Assembly: GCA_017438975.1 (NCBI GenBank)
Contig: JAFRUH010000012.1
Span: 1-56,381, forward strand
Reading direction: 5' to 3'
DNA: 56,381 nucleotides
From: Bacteroidales bacterium
GTDB taxonomy: Bacteria > Bacteroidota > Bacteroidia > Bacteroidales > UBA932
Part shown: one piece after another, positions 1 through 8,781 of the stretch
Position numbering within the stretch: position 1 is the stretch's first letter
Layout of the letters: every line of letters begins with the position of its first letter
Made by a program: the position numbers and the translations under genes
Notes under the pieces: generated by a model
Told to the model about the DNA's origin: nothing
Seen by the model: the letters and a program-made list of their open reading frames with translations, nothing else
Databases searched by the model: none

Positions 1-1
1 A

Positions 2-2731
2 TTATCTGCAATCGGACTGTCGGCCGCTCTCCTGCTCCTCGCCGGATGCGACATCGACAAGCCATACGAAAGGATCTCGGGGATCGACTCCTCCAAAGCC
101 CGCCCGGAGAACTTGGAGCTCGACGTGGACGGAATGTCCGCCACGTCCATCTCTTTGTTCTGGGACGGAAAGAAGGCTATCGCCGAGAATGCCCTTTCTT
201 TCACTGTACAGCTTACCGATTCCCTCGACTCCGCCGGCGACAACTACTCCTCTCTCGCCAAGACGATCATGGCGACCGACGAAGCCGGCAACATCAATGA
301 AGCCTGCTCATTCAGCAAACTCACCAAGGGAAACAGGTACTTCGTGAGAATCCGTGCGAACTACGCCTATTCGGTCTATTCGGAATGGGTCTACCTCAAA
401 CGCGATGACATCATCGTCCAGGTCAGCGTCGGCAACGGCCTCGTCATTTCCGAGTTCGTCGAGCCACAGGACCTCGCCGCGGCAGCCAAGACCTACAGCT
501 CCATCCAGGTGTCCTGGTCCCTTACCGGACCCGCGGACGGATACCAAGTCGAGTATGCCAAGTCAGGGTCGAACGACTGGGTCGTTTTCGGAGAGAATAT
601 CGTCGACGGATCCTGCACCATTCCCAAACTCGAGCAAACCACCTCCTATGACGTGCGCGTAAAGGCCTTCCGGAATGTGGGAGGAGAGAAGGTGTTTACC
701 AACTACTCGACCGTTACCGGGGTCCAGACTCCCGTCAAACCTGACTTCGCCCCTGCCATCACTACCGCCGAGCAACTCTCCCGATTCTTCAGCGAGATCG
801 CCGAGCAGGCCGGCGAAGCCGATGTCTATACGCTTGAGAACGACATCGATATGACCGGCTATGATATCATTTCCGCCAAGACCTTCAGCGGAACGCTGGA
901 CGGAAAGAACCACAAGATCATGAACTGGTCCAACGGCGGAGAACCGCTCTTCCAGATCAATGCGGGCACGATCAAGAACCTCGTCATCGACGCAAGCTGC
1001 GTCATGACGATCGTTCCCGGAACGACGGGATTCATCGCTGCGACCAATGCCGGAACGATCGAAGGCTGTGTGAATAATGCCAGCGCCCGTTGCGACGGCG
1101 ACCTGACGGCCGTCACCTATTTCGGCGCCATCGCAGGCCGCTCCACCGGATTGGTGAAAAACTGCACCAATAACGGAGACATGATCTTCGAGACCTCGGC
1201 GGGATCTTCGTCCAACAACTGCATCGGCGGTGTCGTCGGCCAGTTCGAGGCCGCCCCCGGAGTCGTTGCCGTCGAGAACTGCACCAATAACGGTGCCGTC
1301 AAGTTCACCACCGGCAGCACCCCGAAGAACATGTACATCGGCGGGGTCGTCGGCGGATCCGTCGTCAATGCAAAGACTGCCGGAAATAACAATATCGGGC
1401 TGAAAGACTATGGTATCGTAAAGGGCTGCACCAACACCGGGGCCGTGTCTCACGTCTGGGCGGTCAATGCCAGCGGATCCTACTGTGACGTCGGCGGAGT
1501 CGCCGGTTACATCGAGGGTGCGATAGAAGGCTGTACCAACAAGGGTACCATCACCCTCCAGGACAATGACGATCCTGCCGCCTCAAGTACCCGTCCCGCT
1601 CTCGGCGGCGTAGTCGGTTACGTGACCAAGAGCGCGAAGGACTGCGTCAATGAGGGTACCATTATCGCCAAGGGCGTCTGGGCTGCCGGTACGGAAGGCA
1701 ACGCAGGTGCGGGCGGTATCCACCAGCCTCTGTTCGGCGGTGTCATCGGCGGTGCCGGTGAATACTATCTGGCCTCCTGCGAAGGCCTGGTCAGCGGCTG
1801 TATCAACAAGGGCAAGATGGACCTCCAGGTCTGCCAGAAAACGGCCGGCGGCACCCAGTCCGGCGGCGGCGGCGTGATCGGTTACAGCAGCGTTCCTGTC
1901 GAGAACTGCCACAACCAGGGAGAACTCAACATCGGCCTCTGGCACAAGATCGCCCGCGTGGGCGGTGTCATCGGATGGTCCTATGCAAAGACCCTCACCA
2001 ACTGCACCAACTCCGGAGCGCTCACCTTCGACTGCAACAGCGCAGCGCTCGGTTCCGACGGAACCAATTTCTTCTCCTATCAGGATTATGTCGGCGGTAT
2101 CGTCGGCGCCTCCCTCGTCGCGGCGACCATCACCGACTGCGAGAACAGCGGGACCGTCACCTACAAGAACGGAGTCACGCAAGCCGTCCTCAATTATATC
2201 GGTGGCATCCTGGCGACCTACAGCGGCGCCCAGACGATGACCGGCTGCAAGAACAGCGGCAAGGTCGTGATTGACAGCGCCGAGGCCATGTGCGTCGGCA
2301 GCCTTTGCGGCGCCTTCAACGGTGTGATGACCGGATGCGAAGCGACCGGTGACGTCGAGGTCAAGAAATGCGTAGGCATCGCCGGCAAGGAACCTGAGAT
2401 CGGCACGCTCGTCGGCTATGCCAACGCTACCTTCACCAACTGTACCGCGACCAACAATGTCTCTATCGAGGCCGGTGGAACCAGCTTCTACGGCGGCATC
2501 TGCGGCGGCTTCGGACAGGCCACGAAGCAGTGGAGCGGCTGCAGCATCAACACGACCCTCAACACGGCGGGGTCCGTCACTTCCGCCAGGCTCATCGGCC
2601 GCTTCCGGAACGACGGCACCGGCTACACGGTCTATTATAAGGACATGACCTTCGGCGGGAACATCGGATCCCTCGGTCTCCTCGGCTACCCGAACAACGG
2701 TTCGGTTTCGGAAGGAACCATGCCTGAATAA
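2..2731 (+). CDS. Surface lipoprotein with fibronectin III and GLUG repeats (5' partial)
   Basis: The frame is open from base 2 and begins inside a lipoprotein signal peptide: a Leu/Ala-rich stretch ends in LLLLAGC, so the start codon lies before the window. After the lipid-bearing Cys come two fibronectin type III-like modules (roughly the first 240 codons; the second has VSW and TSYDVRVKA strands). Then follow about 600 residues of degenerate GLUG-type repeats of the form GGVVGY...GCTNNGTI. Such proteins in Bacteroidota are anchored in the outer membrane and often face outward as adhesins or glycan-associated proteins. The actual ligand cannot be read from the sequence. The gene ends at a TAA followed by a strong terminator. 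Family type is fairly sure; function is open. Confidence 0.85.
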   Translation, partial: LSAIGLSAALLLLAGCDIDKPYERISGIDSSKARPENLELDVDGMSATSISLFWDGKKAIAENALSFTVQLTDSLDSAGDNYSSLAKTIMATDEAGNINEACSFSKLTKGNRYFVRIRANYAYSVYSEWVYLKRDDIIVQVSVGNGLVISEFVEPQDLAAAAKTYSSIQVSWSLTGPADGYQVEYAKSGSNDWVVFGENIVDGSCTIPKLEQTTSYDVRVKAFRNVGGEKVFTNYSTVTGVQTPVKPDFAPAITTAEQLSRFFSEIAEQAGEADVYTLENDIDMTGYDIISAKTFSGTLDGKNHKIMNWSNGGEPLFQINAGTIKNLVIDASCVMTIVPGTTGFIAATNAGTIEGCVNNASARCDGDLTAVTYFGAIAGRSTGLVKNCTNNGDMIFETSAGSSSNNCIGGVVGQFEAAPGVVAVENCTNNGAVKFTTGSTPKNMYIGGVVGGSVVNAKTAGNNNIGLKDYGIVKGCTNTGAVSHVWAVNASGSYCDVGGVAGYIEGAIEGCTNKGTITLQDNDDPAASSTRPALGGVVGYVTKSAKDCVNEGTIIAKGVWAAGTEGNAGAGGIHQPLFGGVIGGAGEYYLASCEGLVSGCINKGKMDLQVCQKTAGGTQSGGGGVIGYSSVPVENCHNQGELNIGLWHKIARVGGVIGWSYAKTLTNCTNSGALTFDCNSAALGSDGTNFFSYQDYVGGIVGASLVAATITDCENSGTVTYKNGVTQAVLNYIGGILATYSGAQTMTGCKNSGKVVIDSAEAMCVGSLCGAFNGVMTGCEATGDVEVKKCVGIAGKEPEIGTLVGYANATFTNCTATNNVSIEAGGTSFYGGICGGFGQATKQWSGCSINTTLNTAGSVTSARLIGRFRNDGTGYTVYYKDMTFGGNIGSLGLLGYPNNGSVSEGTMPE

Positions 2732-2754
2732 TCCTGGACGAACCCTTTGAACAC

Positions 2755-2790
2755 AGAGGTGACGGAAAAACCGTCACCTCTTTTCTTTAT
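2755..2790 (+). terminator. Rho-independent terminator after the GLUG lipoprotein
   Basis: A perfect 10-11 bp stem (GAGGTGACGG / CCGTCACCTC) with an AAAAA loop is followed by a T-rich run, 24 bases after the stop codon. It separates the lipoprotein gene from the next promoter. Confidence 0.88.
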
Positions 2791-2821
2791 TCATTTTATG
2801 CCCGCTTTTATAAAAAATGGT

Positions 2822-2829
2822 TAAATTTG
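2822..2829 (+). promoter_or_regulatory. Bacteroidota -7 box (TAAATTTG) for the phosphoesterase gene
   Basis: Matches TAnnTTTG, 31 bases before the ATG at 2861 and just downstream of the preceding terminator. Confidence 0.6.
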
Positions 2830-2860
2830 TGTCCCAAACTGAACAAAACAGCAGGTTGTC

Positions 2861-4966
2861 ATGTCAATGAAACGATTCCTGATCCTCTTCATCTGCCTTG
2901 CCGCCGTATTCGCCTGCGACAAGCCGGACAACAAACAGCTCGATCCAACGACCATCAACGGGAACTGGGTCATCTCAGCGGAAAACGGCGGCGCCGGGTG
3001 GATAGACCTGCCTGTTTCCACGGTTTATACTTTTGACGGGAAGGGCTCCTACACGGTTCGTACGCTGGAACCGGGCACGCCCGCAACCTCCTACTTCGAT
3101 GGCCGCGTCTATGCCGATGAGACCTCATTCGTCCAGAGCGACAAGAAGGTCTATACCTCCCGTCACGCCGATGCGGAATATCACTTCGAATCCCTTCCCG
3201 GCACCTACCGGCTGGCCAGTTCTTCCTACGACCAGATGGTCTTCAACTTTGAGGGGACTCCGGCTACGGTCAAGGGGTACAAGTTCTCCAAGGTCATCCT
3301 TTTCAAGGCCGCCGCTCCGGACCCGGAAAGCGGGACCATCAACGGGACGACCATTGCCGAATGGAACGATCTCGTCGGCCTGATCAAGGACAGCAAAACG
3401 GGAAAAGGCATCCCCGGAGTCGTCGTCTCGGACGGCTATGACTGCGTCAGGACGGATGAGAACGGGGTATACCAACTCAAATCCAATGAGTTGACGCGCA
3501 TGATCTATTATTCCACTCCTTCCGAGTACAAGGTCGCCACCGGAGCGACCCGCAGCATCCCGGTCTTCTATAAGGCGATCAATCCAGTAGGAGCAAGGAT
3601 CCGCACCGATTTCCAGCTGGATCCGCTGGAAGGCGGGAAAGAGACGAAATGGACCTTCATCGGAATCGGGGATCCCCAGTGTGCGACCGCCAGCAATGCC
3701 GACCGGTACACCACTGAAACCATCTCCGACATCAAACAGGCTTTGGCCAACCGGAAGAATGTCTACGCCATGACCCTCGGCGATATCGTATTCGACAGCA
3801 CGAACATGTGGCCGGCCATGGTGGCGTCCATGTCTTCCGTCCTGACGGGGACCTGGTACATCCCGTTCTTCCAGACGATCGGGAACCATGACCACGATTC
3901 CCTCCAGCCGGACACCTCCGACAATGCAAAGGACGATTACCTCGCCACCTCCACTTTCGAGAGCTATTTCGGACCCGTGAATTACTCCTTCAACCGGGGG
4001 GATGTCCATATCGTATCGATGGACGACATCATGGTCACCTCCCAGAAAGAATCCGGTAAGAGCAACGGGAAGACCTGGTCCTACAGCGGCGGTTTCACGG
4101 ACAAGCAGATCGAGTGGCTGAAGAAAGACCTCGCCCTCGTCCCTGACAAGCAGGATAAGATGATTTTCGTCTGCTGCCATATCCAGTTCCGCAATTCCTC
4201 GTCCAACAACTACCAGGAAGTCCTCAAACTGATGGATGAATTCAAGGAGGCCCATCTGATGATCGGGCATACCCACTATACACAGAATTTCATTTATACC
4301 ACCTCCCACAAGGCCAAGGGCGGACTTCCCGTCTATGAACACATCCACGGATCAGCCTGCGGAGCCTGGTGGACCAAGTCCAGCAGTTCCACCGTCAGCG
4401 GAGAGCCTTCCGGTTATACGATCTACGAGATCGAGGGCGCCCATATCAACGACTGGATGTTCAAGGGGACCCGGAAAGACGCCGATTTCCAGCTTCGCGT
4501 CTATGACGGGAACGAAATCTACTACACATCCCAGTATCCCCTCAACTGGTATACCTCATCCCAAACGGTCGGTTCCTATACATTCACGGTGAAAGGAAAC
4601 ACCGCTTTGAAAAACTGTTTTGTCGCCCAGGTTTTCAACGACGACGATACGTACTGGACCGTCGAATTGAGGAGGAAGAGTACCGGCCAGAAGATCGGGA
4701 ACTTCACGCGTCTGGCCAACGGGACCTGTTCCAACATCGCGATGTCGGCCCACTATTACAACAAGAAAAGCAAGACGTCCGACAGTTACCGGTCCTGGAC
4801 GGCCAGTCACTATTGGTACTACAAACCTGCGTCCGGCAACCCGGCCGGAGAGACCGACTGGGAAGTGGTCGCCACGCACAAGCTGCCGGGCGGAACGGCC
4901 CAGCACGTGTTTACCTGTTCAAAGATGACAACGGAAGCGGACTTCGAAAAAGAATTCTACTTCTGA
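2861..4966 (+). CDS. Lipoprotein calcineurin-like phosphoesterase
   Basis: A 701-residue metallophosphatase with a lipoprotein signal peptide (lipobox ending VFAC). An N-terminal beta-rich region and a carboxypeptidase-regulatory-like module (GKGIPGVVVSDG) precede the catalytic domain. Metal ligands are visible in order: GDPQ (D271), GDI (D308), GNHD (N342, H343), H440 and GHTH (H470, H472). About 200 C-terminal residues match the layout of Bacteroidota phosphoesterases that carry a dedicated C-terminal domain. It probably hydrolyses a phospho-ester at the outer membrane or in the periplasm; the substrate is unknown. ATG at 2861 is used, with another ATG two codons later (2867). The last 10 bases overlap the convergent gene. 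Confidence 0.9.
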   Translation: MSMKRFLILFICLAAVFACDKPDNKQLDPTTINGNWVISAENGGAGWIDLPVSTVYTFDGKGSYTVRTLEPGTPATSYFDGRVYADETSFVQSDKKVYTSRHADAEYHFESLPGTYRLASSSYDQMVFNFEGTPATVKGYKFSKVILFKAAAPDPESGTINGTTIAEWNDLVGLIKDSKTGKGIPGVVVSDGYDCVRTDENGVYQLKSNELTRMIYYSTPSEYKVATGATRSIPVFYKAINPVGARIRTDFQLDPLEGGKETKWTFIGIGDPQCATASNADRYTTETISDIKQALANRKNVYAMTLGDIVFDSTNMWPAMVASMSSVLTGTWYIPFFQTIGNHDHDSLQPDTSDNAKDDYLATSTFESYFGPVNYSFNRGDVHIVSMDDIMVTSQKESGKSNGKTWSYSGGFTDKQIEWLKKDLALVPDKQDKMIFVCCHIQFRNSSSNNYQEVLKLMDEFKEAHLMIGHTHYTQNFIYTTSHKAKGGLPVYEHIHGSACGAWWTKSSSSTVSGEPSGYTIYEIEGAHINDWMFKGTRKDADFQLRVYDGNEIYYTSQYPLNWYTSSQTVGSYTFTVKGNTALKNCFVAQVFNDDDTYWTVELRRKSTGQKIGNFTRLANGTCSNIAMSAHYYNKKSKTSDSYRSWTASHYWYYKPASGNPAGETDWEVVATHKLPGGTAQHVFTCSKMTTEADFEKEFYF

Positions 4967-5754
4967 TAACGGATGATCCGGGTAAGCACCGCGTAGGCGG
5001 CGCTGTCCGGATGGAAACGGTCGGCGCGGGAAATCCAATTCCCGCGTTCGTCGTATTCATAGGTGTAGTACCTTTCGGGACGCTCGTCCAGGTCAGGAGT
5101 CCACTGGAGCTCTCCCCGGGAATTCAGGACGACATTCCGGCTCTTGACGGGGAGCCCTTTGTCGTTGTACTCGATTTCAATGTCCACTCCGTCACCGAGG
5201 ATGCGGGATGGTTTTGTCTCTGTCTTGAAGAAATCGACCGTAGCCTTCCCTATCAACTCTCCGTCCGGTCTGCGGGTTACTTCTTCGTAGCGGCTGCCGC
5301 TGAAGGTCTTCGTCATGGTATATTCCAGCTCCCCTTCCCCGTAATACTCGCTCCTGACGATATGGTGGCCGTCATTTTCATGGACGTAACGGTGCATCTC
5401 CTGCGTGTTCATCCCGTAGACCCGGCACTCGCGGAGGAACGCTCCGTCATACTCGTATTCATAACGGATCTCCGTTTCCTGCTCGTCGTTGATGCCGACC
5501 GACTCCGACAGCCGGCCCTTGCTGTCATACGTACAAGATTCCTTGAACCGGAAGGAGCCGTCAAAGCCGAATGTCGTCAGGGTTTCGACGCACCCCTTGT
5601 CGTTGAAGAGGACCGAATAAGGGAATTCCAGCGTATCGGACTGAAGGCTCAGTTCCACCGCCTTGCAGTTGAGGGCATACTTTTCAAGGTCGTTCGCAAC
5701 GGGATGACAGGCGCACACGGCCACGAGTACAGAGAGGGTAAGGATCTTTTTCAT
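4957..5754 (-). CDS. Putative lipoprotein with YD-repeat-like segments
   Basis: Predicted 265 residues. The start is ATG at 5754, giving MKKILTLSVLVAVCAC, a lipoprotein-type signal with a Cys at 16. An upstream in-frame extension would lack a signal. The body is rich in Tyr/Asp/Gly and holds motifs such as TYDSKGRL and YEYDERGNW, reminiscent of YD/RHS-type beta repeats. I do not recognise a specific function. It lies 17 bases downstream of the AraC-type gene on the same strand, but a -7 box sits in that gap, so it can probably be transcribed alone. Its 3' end overlaps the phosphoesterase stop. Confidence 0.75.
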   Translation of the reverse strand: MKKILTLSVLVAVCACHPVANDLEKYALNCKAVELSLQSDTLEFPYSVLFNDKGCVETLTTFGFDGSFRFKESCTYDSKGRLSESVGINDEQETEIRYEYEYDGAFLRECRVYGMNTQEMHRYVHENDGHHIVRSEYYGEGELEYTMTKTFSGSRYEEVTRRPDGELIGKATVDFFKTETKPSRILGDGVDIEIEYNDKGLPVKSRNVVLNSRGELQWTPDLDERPERYYTYEYDERGNWISRADRFHPDSAAYAVLTRIIRYQK

Positions 5755-5759
5755 GGATG

Positions 5760-5767
5760 CAAAGATA
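5760..5767 (-). promoter_or_regulatory. -7 box (TATCTTTG) five bases before a start codon
   Basis: The reverse complement of bases 5760-5767 is a perfect TAnnTTTG element. Its inner edge is only five bases from the ATG at 5754, so the transcript would be almost leaderless. The -33 region would lie inside the AraC-type gene. Confidence 0.6.
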
Positions 5768-5771
5768 GGAA

Positions 5772-6731
5772 TTATTTCAATGAATTGATCCGCATCCGCC
5801 TGCACCAGGAGCTCGGAGATTCGCCCATAATGGCCTCGAAAGCCATCGTGTAGGTCGTAATCGTATGGAAACCGGACAGTTCCGCCAGGTCGTTGACCTT
5901 GAGACTCATGTTTCTCATGAACAAGTCTTTGGAATAAGAGATACGGTATTCGTTCAGGAACTTTCTGAAATTTTTTCCGGATTGGTTGTTGATGGTCCTG
6001 GACAGGTACGATTTATTGGTATAGACGGCGTTGGCAAGGTCGGAGATGGAGAACGACTCGACAAGATAGGGTTTCTTCTCAGTCATATACCGGCAGCACC
6101 GTTCATAAAGGACGCGTTCCGATTCGATCCCTTCCGCCGGTCGGGCGGCTTCTTCAGCCTGCCGGGACGCCTCCTTCAGTTTCATCTCGAACGAGGGAAT
6201 CGTCGACAGCGGATTTCCGGAGCGGATCCGGCAGAGGAGAACGGACGCCAGCAAGAGGCAGGCCACCGAAGCGGACAGGGCAGGTACCGGGCCGCACAGG
6301 GTCAGCGCGGGAAGGCCCGTCCACACCATCGCAAGGGAGTCCGAATACCTCTCTTCCGCACTGTCACGGAACTGGTACGAAAGGACGGAAGTACTCAAGG
6401 TCAGCGTCTTCCTTCGGGATAGGATATGTCTCGCCATGAAGGAGAATCCCAGCATAAGGATGACGGTTATCCAGGAAGGACAGCCGAAAACGGGAAGGAT
6501 TCCGACGGCGAGAACTGCCGGTTCGAGGATACGGAGATGGTACCTCCTGTTATAAGGAACGGGAATCAGCAGTAGGACAAGAACGGAGGCGCATAAAGGG
6601 AGCGCGATCTCATCCGGAGCCGGGACATCGTGAAGGACGAGGCGGTAGAGGAACTGGGCAAACGGGGCGAAACAGGCGAGAATGACGGAAGATGCTCCGC
6701 CGGATCTTCTCTGGGACTGGAAAGGTTTCAT
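5772..6731 (-). CDS. Membrane-anchored AraC-family transcriptional regulator
   Basis: Predicted 319 residues from ATG 6731; a TTG nine codons upstream is less likely. The N-terminal ~150 residues form several hydrophobic segments (for example VILACFAPFAQFLYRLVL and LCASVLVLLLIPV). The C-terminal ~100 residues carry two AraC-type helix-turn-helix units, one around SISDLANAVYTNKSYLSRTI and one around VNDLAELSGFHTITTY. Multi-pass regulators of this form are common in Bacteroidales and are thought to sense an envelope or metabolite cue. It precedes the YD-repeat lipoprotein, a plausible target. It has its own -7 box and lies beyond the terminator of the leuS/yitT operon. Confidence 0.85.
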   Translation of the reverse strand: MKPFQSQRRSGGASSVILACFAPFAQFLYRLVLHDVPAPDEIALPLCASVLVLLLIPVPYNRRYHLRILEPAVLAVGILPVFGCPSWITVILMLGFSFMARHILSRRKTLTLSTSVLSYQFRDSAEERYSDSLAMVWTGLPALTLCGPVPALSASVACLLLASVLLCRIRSGNPLSTIPSFEMKLKEASRQAEEAARPAEGIESERVLYERCCRYMTEKKPYLVESFSISDLANAVYTNKSYLSRTINNQSGKNFRKFLNEYRISYSKDLFMRNMSLKVNDLAELSGFHTITTYTMAFEAIMGESPSSWCRRMRINSLK

Positions 6732-6755
6732 GGTTTCAAAGTTTAGTATCTGGGG

Positions 6756-6763
6756 CAAACATA
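6756..6763 (-). promoter_or_regulatory. -7 box (TATGTTTG) for the AraC-type regulator
   Basis: The minus-strand TAnnTTTG match lies 24 bases upstream of the ATG at 6731 and directly after the terminator of the upstream operon. Confidence 0.65.
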
Positions 6764-6797
6764 CAAAAAAAAGCCTCTGAAAATTGGTTTCAGAGGC
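6764..6797 (-). terminator. Terminator of the SPOR-leuS-yitT operon
   Basis: A 10-bp perfect stem (GCCTCTGAAA / TTTCAGAGGC, 6773-6797) has a 5-base loop and, read on the minus strand, a run of T residues (A-run 6764-6772 on plus). It is 24 bases beyond the second YitT stop codon. Confidence 0.9.
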
Positions 6798-6820
6798 CCC
6801 AATAAAGATTTTTTCGAATT

Positions 6821-7831
6821 TTATTGTTTTTCGCTGTTTTTTTCTGCCTGAACGTTTCCCTTGATCTGGTCGAATCCCTTCCCGTATACGCCCGAAACCG
6901 AAGAAACGGACAGGAACGCGTGCGGATCGATCGACTTGATGCGGCGGAGCATCAGGTTGACATCGGTCTTCCGGGTCAGGACCATCAGGACTTCCGTCTT
7001 TTTCTGGGAGAACCAGCCCTTGCCCTCCAGGACGGTAACGCCCCGGTGGAGTTCGTGTGTGATCGCCTCGGCGATCTGCTCGGAATGCCTGGAAAGGATG
7101 AAAAGCTGGACGCTCTGCTGGGATCCGGACAGGTACATGTCGATGACCCTCCCGTTCACGGTGACGAGGATCAGGCCGTACACGACCGTCGTGATTTTCT
7201 CCGCCCAGGGCATCAGATGGGTAAGCGGATGTCCGTCAGGGCCGAGGAGGACTCTTCCCGTCTCCGGGTCATAATCCTGGACGACCGAAGGGACGAAGAG
7301 AGATGAAAGGATGATGACGAAATCCAGATAAAGGATCACCTTCCCGGGAGAGACATTGCGATAGCGGGTATAGATGAGGGCGATGATGTCGGTTCCGCCC
7401 GTACTCCCGCCGTTGGAGATGGACATGCCGATACCGATGCCGGCCATGATACCGCCCATGATCGTGGACATCAGCTTTCCGTTCTGCAGGGCGAGGGCCT
7501 GGATGATCTCGGCTGGAATCAGGTCGGGCAGGACCCTGAGTCCCACGGAAGCCAGGATGATGGCGAAGATCGTCTTGGCCCCGAAACCCATGCCGATGAT
7601 CACGACGGCAGCCACCAGCAGGATAGCGTTGATGGCGAAATAGGTATATCCCATCTGGATCTTCCCGGCCGTCGCATACTGGATGATGGAACTGATACCG
7701 GACACTCCCCCGCCGACGAGATTGTTCGGGATGAGAAAGATGGTCCATCCGGACACATAGATCAGGATTCCCAAGGAGACGAGGAGCCATTCCTTGACGT
7801 TGGTCCAAAGACTTTTCTTAATGGGAGGCAT
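6821..7831 (-). CDS. YitT family membrane protein (copy 2)
   Basis: 336 residues. N-terminal hydrophobic helices in a YitT/DUF161 pattern (SGWTIFLIPNNLVGGGVSGI, SNGGSTGGTDIIAL) are followed by a soluble C-terminal DUF2179-type domain (TVLEGKGWFSQKKTEVLMVLTRK). The family is a broadly distributed inner-membrane protein of unsettled function. This copy lies five bases downstream of a second YitT gene with the same domain order, so the pair arose by tandem duplication or forms a heteromer. It is the last gene before the operon terminator. ATG 7831 fits the family start. Confidence 0.92.
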   Translation of the reverse strand: MPPIKKSLWTNVKEWLLVSLGILIYVSGWTIFLIPNNLVGGGVSGISSIIQYATAGKIQMGYTYFAINAILLVAAVVIIGMGFGAKTIFAIILASVGLRVLPDLIPAEIIQALALQNGKLMSTIMGGIMAGIGIGMSISNGGSTGGTDIIALIYTRYRNVSPGKVILYLDFVIILSSLFVPSVVQDYDPETGRVLLGPDGHPLTHLMPWAEKITTVVYGLILVTVNGRVIDMYLSGSQQSVQLFILSRHSEQIAEAITHELHRGVTVLEGKGWFSQKKTEVLMVLTRKTDVNLMLRRIKSIDPHAFLSVSSVSGVYGKGFDQIKGNVQAEKNSEKQ

Positions 7832-7836
7832 GATGA

Positions 7837-8775
7837 TTACAGGGAATTATCCATCTTTTTCTTGCGGGCGCCCTCGATGCCGGCCTTGATCTCGTCGAAA
7901 CCTTCCCCGTATACGTCGTTCGCGGTGACGACGGAGACGAAGGCTTTCGGGTCGATAGACTTGACGATCTTGGTCACTTCACCGAGCTGGAATTTGCGGA
8001 CCAGTACGAGAAGGACGTCCTTTTCTGACTTGGTGAACCAGCCGACAGCCTTCAGGACGGTGACGCCGCGTTCCATCCGCTGGTTGATATAATCGGCAAT
8101 CTGATCGAATTTCGAAGAGAAGATCAGAAGCTGGACCGATGACTTCCGGCCCATCAGGAAGAAATCCAGGCCGAAGGAGAAGGAAAACATCGTCACGTAA
8201 CCGAGGATCACATCCGAGAAAGTATGACCCGGGATGAGAAGGATCGACGCAATGACGACGAGGTCGATATAGATGTAGACCTGTCCGGGAGAAACCGGCC
8301 AGAACTTGTTGACCAGCAGGACGAAGATATCGGTTCCTCCGGTGCTTCCGCCCCGCCGGAAAATCAGCCCGATTCCGATGGCTTCCATCAGGCCGCCGAT
8401 CATGGCGATCAGGATCCGCTGGTCCACGTACAGGAATTCGCCGGGGACCGACTGGAGGAAATGGAAGGAATCGCTGCCGAAGACCCGGAAAAGCACCGTG
8501 GTCACGGCAATGGCGTACAGGGTCTTCGCACCGAAACTGGTTCCCATGATCCAGACGGCCAGAATGATCAGGATAACCTGCAGAGAAATATAGAAAATAT
8601 CGACAGATATTCCCGTCGCCATGGACAGGACGGCGCAGATACCCGTCAGGCCGCCGTCGATGATGCCGTTCGGGAGCAGGAAGGAAGTCCACCCCATCAC
8701 GAAGATGGCGCACCCGACCGTGATGACCAGATACTCCCAGATGACGAACAGGATCTTTCTCGTCTTACCCTTCAT
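7837..8775 (-). CDS. YitT family membrane protein (copy 1)
   Basis: 312 residues with the same architecture as its neighbour: multi-pass N-terminal half (VMGWTSFLLPNGIIDGGLTG, RRGGSTGGTDIFVLL) and a C-terminal DUF2179-like domain (TVLKAVGWFTKSEKDVLLVLVRK). It starts six bases after leuS and ends five bases before the second YitT gene, which indicates cotranscription. The two proteins are clearly related but diverged, so they are probably not redundant. Function is unknown in the family beyond membrane location. Confidence 0.92.
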   Translation of the reverse strand: MKGKTRKILFVIWEYLVITVGCAIFVMGWTSFLLPNGIIDGGLTGICAVLSMATGISVDIFYISLQVILIILAVWIMGTSFGAKTLYAIAVTTVLFRVFGSDSFHFLQSVPGEFLYVDQRILIAMIGGLMEAIGIGLIFRRGGSTGGTDIFVLLVNKFWPVSPGQVYIYIDLVVIASILLIPGHTFSDVILGYVTMFSFSFGLDFFLMGRKSSVQLLIFSSKFDQIADYINQRMERGVTVLKAVGWFTKSEKDVLLVLVRKFQLGEVTKIVKSIDPKAFVSVVTANDVYGEGFDEIKAGIEGARKKKMDNSL

Positions 8776-8781
8776 ACGATC

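Noticed and set aside
3125-4348. Minus-strand frame of about 407 codons opposite the phosphoesterase
   Set aside because: The plus-strand gene has complete metal motifs and a signal peptide; the reverse frame has none.
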